Shown piece by piece: positions 23,037 to 33,981 of a stretch of DNA of 64,000 nt (positions are counted from its first letter, which is position 1; each line of letters starts with the position of its first letter). Source of the stretch: Primulina eburnea. Taxonomy: Eukaryota > Streptophyta > Magnoliopsida > Lamiales > Gesneriaceae. Position numbers and translations under genes: made by a program. Location: NCBI RefSeq assembly GCF_022965805.1, contig NC_133109.1, positions 6,239,869 through 6,303,868 of the forward strand. Direction: 5' to 3'. The notes beneath the pieces were generated by a model. The model saw nothing but the letters and a program-made list of their open reading frames with translations, was not told the origin of the DNA and did not search any database.

Positions 23037-24529
23037 TCCTCCCCTTCTTGAAAAGGATTTGTCCTCAAATCTTGCTCATCACCTACATCAAACAACGACA
23101 AATCACTAACATTAAATGTAGAACTTACGTTGTACTCTCCTGGCAAGTCGAGTTTGTAGGCGTTGTCATTGATCCTCTCAAGAACTTGGAATGGTCCATC
23201 GCCCCTAGGTAATAGCTTTGAGCGTCGCTTCTCCGGAAACCTCTCCTTCCTCAAGTGTAGCCACACCCAATCACCCTTCTCGAATACCACCTTCTTTTTC
23301 CCCTTTTTAGCTTGCTTGGCATATTGCTCATTTCTCTTTTCAATATTGGCTCTGGTCTTTTCATGCAACCCCCTAACAAATTCAGCCTTCTTTTTGCCAT
23401 CCATGTTTAACCTTTCACTCACAGGTAAAGACATCAAATCCAACGGAGTCAAAGGATTAAAACCGTATACAATTTCAAATGGCGAATAGCTAGTAGTAGA
23501 ATGCACACAACGATTATAAGCAAACTCAACAAATGGCAAGCAATTCTCCCAATTCTTTAAGTTCTTCTTGAGAATAGCACGTAATAAAGTTCCTAACGTC
23601 CTATTAACTACCTCAGTTTGACCATCAGTTTGAGGATGACAGGTCGTAGAAAACAGTAATTTAGTGCCAAGTTTAGCCCACAGTGTTTTCCAAAAGTAAC
23701 TTAGGAATTTAACATCACGGTCCGACACAATAGTCCTAGGCATGCCATGCAGCCTAACGACTTCTCTAAAGAACAAGTCCGCAATGTTAGATGCATCCTC
23801 AGTCTTGTGACAAGCAATAAAGTGTGCCATTTTAGAAAACCTATCCACAACAACAAATATAGAGTCCCTCCCCTTCTTTGTCCTAGGTAACCCCAAAACA
23901 AAGTCCATAGAGATATCAACCCAAGGTTCACTAGGGATGGGAAGTGGTGTATATAATCCATATGGTAGTGTCCTAGACTTAGCTTGTCTACAAGTTACGC
24001 ACCTCTCACAAATACGCTCAACATCACGTTTCATGTGTGGCCAATAGAAATGTTCATGCAAAGCATTCAGAGTTTTTGCCACACCAAAATGTCCCATTAA
24101 ACCACCCCCATGTGCTTCCCTAACAAGTAGTTCACGAATTGATGATTTAGGGATGCACAATCTATCTTCTCTAAACAAGAAACCCTTATGCAAGTAGAAT
24201 TGATCATATGGACCATGCATACAAGTTTCAAACACATCCTTAAAATCCTCATCTAGCACATACAATTCTTTAACAAGCTCAAACCCCAAGATTTTAGATT
24301 CCAAAGTAGAGAAAAGTACATACCTCCGTGATAGTGCGTCGGCCACTATGTTTTCCTTACCTTGCTTATACTTGATCATGTAGGGGAATGTCTCTATGAA
24401 GGCCACCCACTTAGCATGCCGCTTGTTCAGCTTTTGTTGCCCCTTGAGGTGCTTTAAAGACTCATGATCCGTATGAATCACAAACTCTTTAGGCCTCAAG
24501 TAGTGCTGCCACGTCTCAAGAGCCCTCAC
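22643..24529 (-). pseudogene. RNase H end and integrase of the chromovirus-like pol
   Basis: 628 codons remain open. In order: the end of RNase H with TDHESLKHL (residues about 20-28) and [10 protein letters not shown]; an HHCC zinc-binding module (H-x-GHFG...H-x-HFYWP...CERCVTC, about 140-185); the integrase core with [17 protein letters not shown] and an E in [14 protein letters not shown], the DDE triad; then a basic chromodomain-less C-terminus ending in [16 protein letters not shown] and a long low-complexity tail. The last about 130 residues are encoded by the 3' LTR and pass through the palindromic array. It would cut and join element DNA into the genome. Upstream pol is in another frame, so it cannot be made as part of a full polyprotein. 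Confidence 0.9.
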
Positions 24530-24564
24530 AAGTGCATAGAACTCCTTGTCATACGTGGGATAGT

Positions 24565-25786
24565 TCAGCGCTGCCCCATGAGCTTCTCACTAAAGTATGC
24601 CACCGGTCTCCCTCCTTGCATCAACACGCCACCAATACCTACACCTGAAGCATCACATTCAATTTCAAATGTATTAGCAAAATCAGGTAACACAAGTAAA
24701 GGAGCATTAATCAACTTTTGCTTAATGAGATTAAAGGACTTCTCTTGCTCCTCGCCCCAATAGAATGGAACGTTTTTCTTGATCACCGCCGTCATCGGTG
24801 CCGCCAATGTGCTAAAATCTTTGACAAACCTCCTATAGAAGCTTGCAAGACCATGAAAACTTCGAACTTGACCAACATTAGTAGGCGTTGGCCAATCTCG
24901 AATAGCACTTACCTTGTCTTCATCAACTTGTATACCCTGTGAACTTACCACAAAACCAAGGAAGACAAGTATGCTAGTACAAAAATCACATTTCTTCAAG
25001 TTAGCGTATAGATTTTCAGCCCTTAATGTGATTAGCACAAGTTTCAAGTGGTTAACATGCTCTTCTAGATTTTTGCTATACACTAGGATATCATCAAAAT
25101 AGACCACAACAAATTTTCCTATGTGTGCACGCAAAACATGATTCATCAACCTCATAAAAGTGCTAGGTGCATTAGTTAAGTCAAAAGGCATAACTATCTA
25201 CTCATACAACCCATATTTAGTTTTAAAAGTAGTTTTCCACTCATCACCTTCTCTCATCCTAATTTGGTGATACCCACTTCTCAAATCAATTTTACTAAAA
25301 ATGCAAGACCCATGAAATTCATCTAACATATCATCTAGTATAGGTATGGGATGCCTATACTTAATGGTTATGTTATTGATTGCCCTACAATCCACACACA
25401 TACGCCATGAGCCATCTTTCTTAGGGACTAGTAAAACGGGCACCGCACAAGGTGACATGGACTCACGAACAAACCCTTTTATCTAATAGCTCACTTACCT
25501 GTCGTTGCAGCTCCTTAGTCTCCTCCGGATTGCTCCTATAAGCTGGGCGGTTTGACAAGGCACTCCCGGGCACCAAATCAATTTGGTGCTCAATCCCCCT
25601 CAATGGTGGTAAGCCTTGAGGTAGCTCCTCCGGAAATACATCGTCAAATTCCTGCAATAGTGAAACAATAATGCTCGGAAGGGATCCGGCTATATCACTT
25701 GTGTTAAGGAGAATCTCCTTGTAAAGAATTAACACAAGTGGTTCATGTGTGTGCAATAATTGTTTCAACTCACCCTTTTGGGCCAT
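24565..25786 (-). pseudogene. Reverse transcriptase and RNase H of the chromovirus-like pol
   Basis: Three open pieces follow one another: 25463-25786 (linker before RT, FDDVFPEELPQGLPP), 25198-25458 (RT fingers: [33 protein letters not shown]) and 24565-25191 (palm with [12 protein letters not shown], the YxDD catalytic box, and RNase H start [16 protein letters not shown]). The first junction is a frameshift near 25460. The second is a stop at 25198 where a Trp codon is expected after KYGLYE, consistent with one G-to-A change. The third, near 24560, is another frameshift into the integrase frame. Active-site residues are intact, so inactivation is by these lesions. Confidence 0.9.
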
Positions 25787-25979
25787 ATATGATTTCTTTT
25801 TGGCCTCTTTCCTCTCTTTTTCTTTTCCCTCATTTTCTTTCCTCTTTTTTTTTTGTTTTTATGGCTATCTCACTCTTTTGATCACTCTTTTTTTCAGCCA
25901 CTTCATTTTTGTTTTCAAAGGCCATCTCACTTTTTAATTCACTCTTTTTTTCGGCCTCATCTCTCTTTTTCTTTTTCAA

Positions 25980-27630
25980 TTAGTCCTCCAATACTTGCTT
26001 TGGGGACAAAGGAAGCAATACAATGGATTCTTTCTTTAAAACAAATGAGTATCGATTTTTGAACCCATCATGAGTAACATGCCTATCAAATTGCCAAGGC
26101 CTACCCAACAAAATATGACAAGCATGCATTGGCACCACGTCACACAAAACCTCATCCACATACTTCCCAATAGAAAAGGACACTAGAACTTGCCTATTTA
26201 CTTTCAACTCCGCACAATCATTCAACCATTGAAGCCTATATGGTTGAGGATGTTTTATTGTAGGCAATCCCAATTTTTCCACCATCTCAAGACTAGCCAC
26301 ATTAGTGCAACTTCCCCCATCTATGATTACATTGCAAACCTTACCATTCACAAAACATCTAGTGTGGAACAAATTCTCCCTTTGGCTAGCCTCCTCACTC
26401 TTGACTTGGGCACTCATGATTCGCCTAGTCACTAGCGCTTCTCCTACAACCGCCCCATATCCCTCATCGGGATCCTCCAACGCAGGCATATCATCATCAC
26501 TACCCTCGCCATCTCCCTCACTTTGAGATTCATACTCACCATAATCATTCAATATCATCACCCTCTTATTAGGACAATCACTAGAAATATGACCCATCCC
26601 TTGACACCTAAAACATCTAACATCCCTAGAACGATTAGAAGGAGTTTCAGATTTACTTTGGAATCCTTGCTTAGGTGCCTCTTGCTTAGTGTCAAATCTT
26701 GGTTTGGTCACCACTTTATTTTCCTCACGCTTCACTCCGCCTGACCGCCAAGAAGATGATGCACCTCCGGTTTGATTGGTGCGGCCAACTCCTCGCCTCT
26801 TGAGTTGTTGCTCCACCTTTATGGTCATTTGCACCATCTCGTCTAGATCTAAGTAGTGCCGAAGCTCCACTTGATCTTGGATCTCCCTGTTCAAACCACA
26901 AAGGAAACGAGCCATAGTTGCTTCATTATCTTCCTCAACATTGGTCCTAATCATGACTACTTCCATCTCCTTATAGTAGTCCTCAACACTCTTCAACTCT
27001 TGCCTCAAAGTTTTGTAACCTCTTAAACATCTCCCTATAATAGTGGTTAGGCACAAACCTCTTCCTCATTACCCTCTTCATCTCATCCCAAGACTCAATG
27101 GGTCTCTCATTATACTTCCTTTTAGTGGTCACTAATTGATCCCACCAAATGAGAGCATAGTCTAAGAATTCAACCACCGCCAACCTCACCTTCTTTTGTT
27201 CGGAGTAGTGGTGACATTCAAATACGAACTCTACCCTCTTTTCCCACTCTAGGTATGCCTCCGGGTCAGATTTCCCATGGAACGATGGAATTTTCATCTT
27301 AATGCTACCCATGTGACCATCTTCCCTAGTCTCCTCATATCTACCCCGCATGGCTTCCCTTCTCCCTCTCCCAAATCCTCTATCTCTTCCATTCCTACCC
27401 CAATTCTCATTTTGACTCTCATCGCCTCCTCCCAAATCATACTCCTCATCATCTCTACCCAAATCCTTAGGCTTAGGTTTACCCCCACTAACACTAACCT
27501 CAAGTTTACCAAACCTCTCATGCAATGACTCCATTTGGGTCGTCATCACCCTACTAAAATCCCCAAACAACGCATCTAGTTGGGCCTTGGACAACCCCGA
27601 ATTCGAACTATCTCCTACCTCCCTCTCCAT
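25980..27630 (-). pseudogene. gag and protease of the chromovirus-like element
   Basis: The gag start is at 27630 (215 codons open) and continues in a second frame from about 27056 to 25980. The shift is near 27011, apparently one extra T in an ACTTTGAGG run. Gag shows a YLEWEKRVEFVFECH-type capsid core and a CCHC knuckle (CFRCQGMGHISSDC). The protease follows, with IIDGGSCTNVAS as active-site loop and HILLGRPWQFD downstream. A stop at 25980 ends it before a Lys/Glu-rich linker (25790-25980). Gag packages the RNA and the protease cuts the polyprotein. Confidence 0.88.
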
Positions 27631-28259
27631 TTAATGTCAATTTGTACCTGCAAGAAAAGGTTAGTAGAAATAAAATAATCCTCACCCAAATGCTCACGGT
27701 CACTCCAAAGAAATTCACTCGTCTTTTCTCACAATTTTGTTTGCTCACAACAAATACTCACCGTTCGCTCCAAAGAAAAGTCACTCGCACTCAAGTGTAT
27801 CACTCAAATTTTGAGAGCTCTCTTGGAAGTGCTCAAGCTTTGTATTCTGGGTATATCAAATAATCAAGGTTCAAACTTGTGAACAAATGCGACCGACTCA
27901 CTTGGACTGTGTAGACAAGAAATTCGAATATAGAGAATATATATATATTTTTTTTGACTGTGAGAGACAATTGAGTATGACTCTCTAAAGGGAATAGAAC
28001 AATATACCAAAACAATTGTGTAGGCAAATTTTCGAAATTTTGTACTCTTTTTTTTTTTTTTTTTTTTTTGCCTGAGTACTACTCGAAAATCCCCAAAAAA
28101 AAAGACACCAACACATTTCGAGAATCACAGATTCACGAAAGTTTTACGAAGACGATAGAACAAACAGATCTGAAAGCGGAATTAAAGAATATCACAGATC
28201 TGAAATTTAATAACAAGATACTTACTTGAATTCAATAAACCCAAAGCTCTGATATCAAA
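27631..28259 (-). other. Leader and primer-binding site of the chromovirus-like element
   Basis: Untranslated leader between 5' LTR and gag, with a run of about 23 T at 28048-28070. Next to the LTR, 28246-28259 complements to a TGATATCAGAGC word, one change from the usual initiator-Met site TGGTATCAGAGC. Confidence 0.75.
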
Positions 28260-29168
28260 TGATGTGAATCTTGACACGAATAAATAGCAAACACGATTAA
28301 AAATAAATCGCACCCTCTATTCAATTACGATAATAAGATTCGTATGTTTCCCGATCTTTTGAATCAAGTATTGTTGTGTTATTCACCTCTAAACTACGAA
28401 AGTCTAGCAACAAATAAACACGGACTAACAATCGAAAATTAGAACGAACTTTCGAAGAACGATGCCTACGACAATCCGCACAAGAACGATCGACAAACGC
28501 CACAAAGTTATAAACTTTGATAAGTTTGATTTGATTTAACAAAGCTAAAGCCTTGAAAAGTTGAGAGAAAAATCTCACAAATTTGATAAACTCAAAATAA
28601 TAGGTGTATTGTGTGTTAAAATTTCGTCCAAGATGTTTACATATCAAAAAGGATTACAAGAATCTAGTTTCCTAACAAAGTAAAACTCTAAAGAAGGAAA
28701 TAAAATCGCGCAGAAAACACTAGACACGGACCCCGTGCAGACCTCCGTGTCCGGGTCCGTGTACATACTGTAAATAATCTTCAATCGGAAACAAGGGACA
28801 CGTACCCCGTGCTCACCTCCGTGTACGGGTCCGTGTAGGCACTGTCTTCACCAAATACATAGGGCACGGACCCCGTGCCTGGTCCGTCTTCAGGTCCGTG
28901 GAGCTACTGGAATAACTCATCTCATGAAGTACAGGACACGGACCCTGTGTGCAGGTCCGTGTGCAGGTCCGTCCAGACTCGATCTGCTCCATCAATGCTT
29001 GAATGACATTCCGTTGGCCTCCAAACGTACTCCCATGCATCACGACCCCTTCAGGCTTGCTCATGACTCCTTGTAGTGCCTCCTTGAATCTCTTTAGTCG
29101 ACCCCTCGTGATTGGTCCCTCCGTCAACTGCAAAGGATCCCATGCTTTCCTTAGGACGTCCATGTTCG

Positions 29169-29173
<5 letters not shown>
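28260..29173 (-). repeat. 5' LTR of the chromovirus-like element
   Basis: 914 bp, same ends as the 3' LTR. It still carries about 115 of the codons that form the pol tail in the 3' LTR (28813-29163). Confidence 0.95.

Positions 29174-29234
<61 letters not shown>
29174..29234. repeat. (TA)n microsatellite, right half
   Basis: About 30 TA units directly abut the element. With the run at 22070-22121 they are the two halves of one microsatellite. Confidence 0.95.
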
Positions 29235-29237
<3 letters not shown>

Positions 29238-30559
29238 AAACTGAATTGCCATTTCATTCATAAATAAAAATATAAGTACGATCCTAGTAGTTAAGTTTTA
29301 ATATATTAACAAGTTTCATTTAGATAATTTCATTTAACTAAAAGTCTAAATATTATTCATCATATATAGTCCTAATTTTTTTTAGATGTTTTAAATTAAA
29401 TTGTTATTTTATTTCATTAGAGAATTTATTGATCAAATCATCGTCCATTAGACATATTAAAGAGATGAATATTATTATGTTATTATATAAATCTTTTGGG
29501 CAAATATTTGTATAAGACAGTCTCACGAGTTGTATTTTGTGAGACAGATATCTTATTTGGGTAAAAAAGTATTACATTTTATGCTAAGAGTATTACTTTT
29601 TATTGTGAATATCGGTATGATTGACTCGTCTAACAGATTAAAATCCGTAAGACGGTCTCACATTAGACCCACTCTAAAAACAATTATTGAACATTACCAA
29701 TCATTTATCATAATTATTCTCCTTAGTAATAAGATTAAAATGATAAATTAATTTTATTTGAGATCTATATCAGAAGATTAATTTAAAATCCTCTAAAACT
29801 AATTATAATAATTTCTAAAATAGTATTTGAAATATTAACCCACGGATCTGCGTAACGATATCTTTTTATTCCTATCTAATGATCCGGGACTTTTTGTTTC
29901 TCTTTTTATTCTTATCTAATGAAAAGGGACGTAATCCTAAAATAATATTATAAAGTTTTCTTTTATTAATTTTCAATTAAAGAATAATTTTATCTATATT
30001 CTATACGCTTAAATAAGATCTAAATTTTTTGAAAATATCAATCAAATCATCAACGAAATAAAAAATCTACCGAAACCAACCATTTGATAGGTCGACCTAT
30101 CTCACTGCTTGCAAAATTCTCAACCCATCTCTATCTAAGACGGGTTGTGAGCAAGCAACTCATAAATATATGAGTTATAGAAAAATCTCCGATTTCAATA
30201 TTTAATGACTTATATATATATAAAATTAAATTTTATTATTTAATGAGTTATAGAAAAATCTCCGATTTCACACTTATAAAATAATTCTATATATATATAT
30301 ATATATTTTATTATTTAATGACTTATAGAAAATCTCCGATTAGCACACATTTAAAATAATTCACTAAACTTTCACTTAAAAAATATATTATATATATTTG
30401 TCAAAAAAATACCTCAACCAGGAAGCCAACTCAACCAAAATGGGTCATGGGCCACCTGCAAATGGGTAAATTTGTAAGCAACCCGACTGGCCCAACAAAT
30501 GGACAGCTTCCGTAGGGTTCTAGCATTTTATCCATCAAACTCAGAATCAGAATCTATCA
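29235..30559. other. AT-rich region before the 123-aa gene
   Basis: No gene seen except the promoter side of the next gene. Contents: a MITE at 29505-29670; a doubled CTTTTTATTCYTATCTAATG word near 29860-29930; and three copies of TTATAGAAAAATCTCCGATT at about 30175, 30246 and 30324 (last one shorter). Confidence 0.6.
29505..29670. mobile_element. MITE with GTGAGACGGTCTCAC ends, copy 3
   Basis: A more diverged copy of the MITE pair at 13361-13730: left end TATAAGACAGTCTCACGAG, middle TTTATGCTAAGAGTATTAC, right end AAGACGGTCTCACATTAG. Confidence 0.78.
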
Positions 30560-30931
30560 ATGGAGAGATTACCGACAACAGTTTCCGAGGATAGCGAGAG
30601 CAACAAGAAGAAGAAGAGAGGTAGAATGCCCAGCCCCCAAGAGCTGGTGTCTCACTACGAGAAGCAGGGGATGGAGAATCAGCAGGCTTCGCTCAAGGTC
30701 ATTCAGGATTTGCAGACTGCCCTCTTCAGAATGATCACCGCCAATCGCACGCGCAAGCCTGCCGATTCCAAGCTCGACGCCGTCCACTCCCGCCTGCTGA
30801 ACCTCGAGATGAAGCTAGATTCCAAGCCTAGTTACCCTCAAGCGCTGGCTCTAGGCATCGCCTCCGCAGGCATTTGGAATGGCGCCGTCCAGCTATGGAA
30901 TTTGGTTCGCCGGGCTACAGATTCCTCCTAG
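30560..30931 (+). CDS. Small conserved plant protein, unknown function
   Basis: A single-exon frame of 123 codons starts in good context (A at -3, G at +4) and has the base composition of a real gene, far GC-richer than its surroundings. The protein is charged: a Ser/Glu N-terminus, a basic cluster KKKKRGR at about residues 16-22 that could be a nuclear signal, a predicted helical middle (QASLKVIQDLQTALFRMI), and a mildly hydrophobic C-terminal stretch from about residue 92 (YPQALALGIASAGIWNGAV) that might lie on a membrane. I do not recognise a named domain; the pattern recalls small uncharacterised plant proteins. Convergent with the next gene, about 230 bp away. Confidence 0.75.
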   Translation: MERLPTTVSEDSESNKKKKRGRMPSPQELVSHYEKQGMENQQASLKVIQDLQTALFRMITANRTRKPADSKLDAVHSRLLNLEMKLDSKPSYPQALALGIASAGIWNGAVQLWNLVRRATDSS

Positions 30932-31159
30932 GCCCTCGATTGGCTCTACTCTTGTTTCTTGGGTGGTGTTTATGTTTGTGATACATTGAGATTTTAGCAC
31001 GACTTCGACATTTCTTGACCTTTTTTTAAAAAAAAAAATTATCGAATTTTGCGTTTTTGTGGGCTCTCATGTTTCGAGGAAGCAGCAAGGAAAATTTTCA
31101 AACACGCAAATGCATATTATTATCCAAGTTATTTACACACAAAAGCACACTAAGATGAT

Positions 31160-32272
31160 TCAGGTCCAAGTGCCTTCAAGCAAGGGACGAGGGTAACCAG
31201 TGTCCCCCAACATATCCATTAGATCAGAGCACTCGTGCTGTTCCGTTTTCAACTCCAGTCCCAGCTCTTCATCCAGGTCGTCGGATGCGGATATAAGTAG
31301 AATCTCACATCCTTCATAGTTGAGGAAATCAGGGGGGTCTGCTGGATGAAAGCGCCGATGTCCGAATAAGCCCTGTATGTGGGCAGGAAATGCTGCTTTC
31401 TTCTTGCTCTGCAGCCCTCTGAATCCGGAAGAAGAACCCTGCTGACCCGGGTTCTTTATCTGCAGGAGGAACGATGCTTCTGGAGCTATGTTGAAGGCTT
31501 CCTTTTCCTCGTTTGGCTGTTCAAGCTTGTAAACCAAATGTGTGTGCGTCTTGTGCCTTAGGATCCGATATACGCCTGCTCCCGCCGCCCTCGCATCGGG
31601 TTTGTGCCTATGACCTCTTGTTGCAGTATCATATTCTCCTGCAATTTTAGCACAATAGGATCTTAATTCATACACATAATCTACTATGTTTAATGAATGT
31701 GATGCAATGCAACAATCAACCTCCTTGGAGAGCATTCTTAAGGTCTTCAATTTTAGTTGTGACCATCTCAACAAAGCCCCAATGCGGCCTACTCTTCTTG
31801 CTGGTATCTGGAAGAGTTTTACGACCCATCACAATGAGTCGCAACAGAAGTTGTTTCTCGATGTTTACTTCCTAAATCAAGAACCAACAAACCAGTATTA
31901 GCAGAAAATGTACAAATAGGTTGCACATATAGCTCTGCATTGTTAGTTAACTGGCTGGTAACCTGGCTGCCATGTCCACCGCTCGGGGAATCCTTCTTAT
32001 CGCCTTCTTGTTTATATTCAACGGGTCTTTCCCCAGATTCTGGTCGGAGAACCAAGTACAAACGCTGTACTTCATCAGGCCCATGTGCTTCTTCCTTCTC
32101 TACTTTAGGCCTGCAAAAGAAGAATATTTCGCCTCTTTCCTACATCAACACATACGCATCAAACCCCGTGCCTTGACTCGGAGATCAAACCCCGTCTGAT
32201 ATCGATTACATTACATACCTGAATCTCTATATTCGGGTCGGGCCTGGTCTTTGTTTCCTCTCCTTGTCCCAT
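31160..32272 (-). CDS. Conserved protein of unknown function, four exons
   Basis: Exons on the minus strand are 32219-32272, 31963-32139, 31721-31871 and 31160-31638. They join in phase into 286 aa with donors GTATGT, GTTACC, GTTGAT and acceptors GTAG, TTAG, GCAG. The protein starts MGQGEETKTRPDPNIEIQ, continues with ERGEIFFFCRPKV and LYLVLRPES, then a long block EVNIEKQLLLRLIVMGRKTL, HWGFVEMVT, and RGHRHKPDARAAGAGVYRI, HTHLVYKLE, and near the end FHPADPPDFLNYEGCEILLI. These look like conserved blocks of a soluble protein widely kept in plants, but I cannot name a domain or activity. No signal peptide or membrane segment. Exon 1 and the GTTACC donor are the least certain parts. Confidence 0.8.
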
Positions 32273-33104
<832 letters not shown>

Positions 33105-33143
33105 ATCACAACTCTAATCAAGTTAACGAACCCAAATGGATTT

Positions 33144-33342
33144 GGATCCTTTATTATGTTGAAAGCACAACACCAAGTAATGTGCACTTTTTACACGAGA
33201 TGATCACATGATCATCTCGTTTAATCTGACAACTTTTAAAATTTATCTCATATGATGTGATGTCCACCAGATGATCACGTGATCATCTCGTATAAAAAAT
33301 GCACAACACCAAATGTTGTGCTTTCAACACAATAGAGGATCA
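33144..33342. mobile_element. Foldback MITE upstream of the kinase gene
   Basis: GGATCCTTTATTATGTTGAA at the left is matched, inverted, by TTCAACACAATAGAGGATC at the right. Inside, ACGAGATGATCACATGATCA occurs with its inverse, so the whole about 200 bp folds on itself. Non-coding. Confidence 0.82.
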
Positions 33343-33981
33343 AATCCCTGTAAAAATCATTTGAAATATATTACGAACTAGAATTAAGTCTATGCATCGG
33401 AAATACTTTATAATATATCAGATTCAATGTTACAATCTACACGAATATCATACATATACTCGAATTAGTAAATTAGCTGGTCGATACATTTAACTTGCTC
33501 AACATACCAAAACATTAATTCAAATCATTTCAAGATTGGTTCCTCCAAAAGCAGCCAACCATGGAATAAAATTTACCACACAAAATTTTTGGTTTTCTTT
33601 TTAAATGACTAAATTAATCAAGACAATGGTAAGCCTATTGGACTGTGTGTGTTGAATGGGAGGGATCGAGAAAGAGAGTTTGTATGGACGTCTAATTATG
33701 GATATTTATTGAAAATTTTATGGGCTGTCCTAAATCATCTCCCACACGTAGAAAATTTCCTTAAATGTTTGGTTTTGAAGCCCTCAGTACCACAACTATT
33801 CCTCTTCGCCACCAACTTTCACCAGCTTCCTGCATGCCTTTCTTCAGTTTCTGCCATTTCTTTCTATGAACAAATTGGAAAACACTATCAATTGGTTCTC
33901 ATGACGTCAAGAAGTTCTTGCAGCTTGCTAGCTTCTTCCTACACCTACGCTACAAATAGAACATCATAATCAAGATTCACG
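33343..33981. promoter_or_regulatory. Upstream region of the receptor-kinase gene
   Basis: About 640 bp between the MITE and the kinase start. A TATA-like CTACAAATAGA lies near 33950, which would leave almost no 5' UTR, so the true start site is unclear. A 106-codon frame at 33649-33969 has no recognisable domain and is taken as chance. Confidence 0.4.

Larger units (their letters stand above)
22122..29173 (-). mobile_element. Ty3/gypsy chromovirus-like element, complete but inactive
   Basis: LTRs at 22122-23036 and 28260-29173 begin TGATGTG and end GCATCA; flanks 22117-22121 and 29174-29178 are both TATAT. Read on the minus strand: 5' LTR, a TGATATCAGAGC primer-like site next to it, leader, gag with CCHC knuckle, protease, RT, RNase H and integrase, then a purine tract (AAGAAGGGGAGGA) and the 3' LTR. 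Integrase after RNase H is the gypsy order. At least three frameshifts and two premature stops inactivate it. The pol frame runs into the 3' LTR, a feature I associate with the CRM clade, though I see no decisive CR motif. LTRs differ by several substitutions, so insertion is moderately old. Confidence 0.95.

Noticed and set aside
33649..33969. 106-aa frame just before the kinase gene
   Set aside because: No domain; it ends 13 bases before the kinase start and probably spans promoter and 5' UTR.
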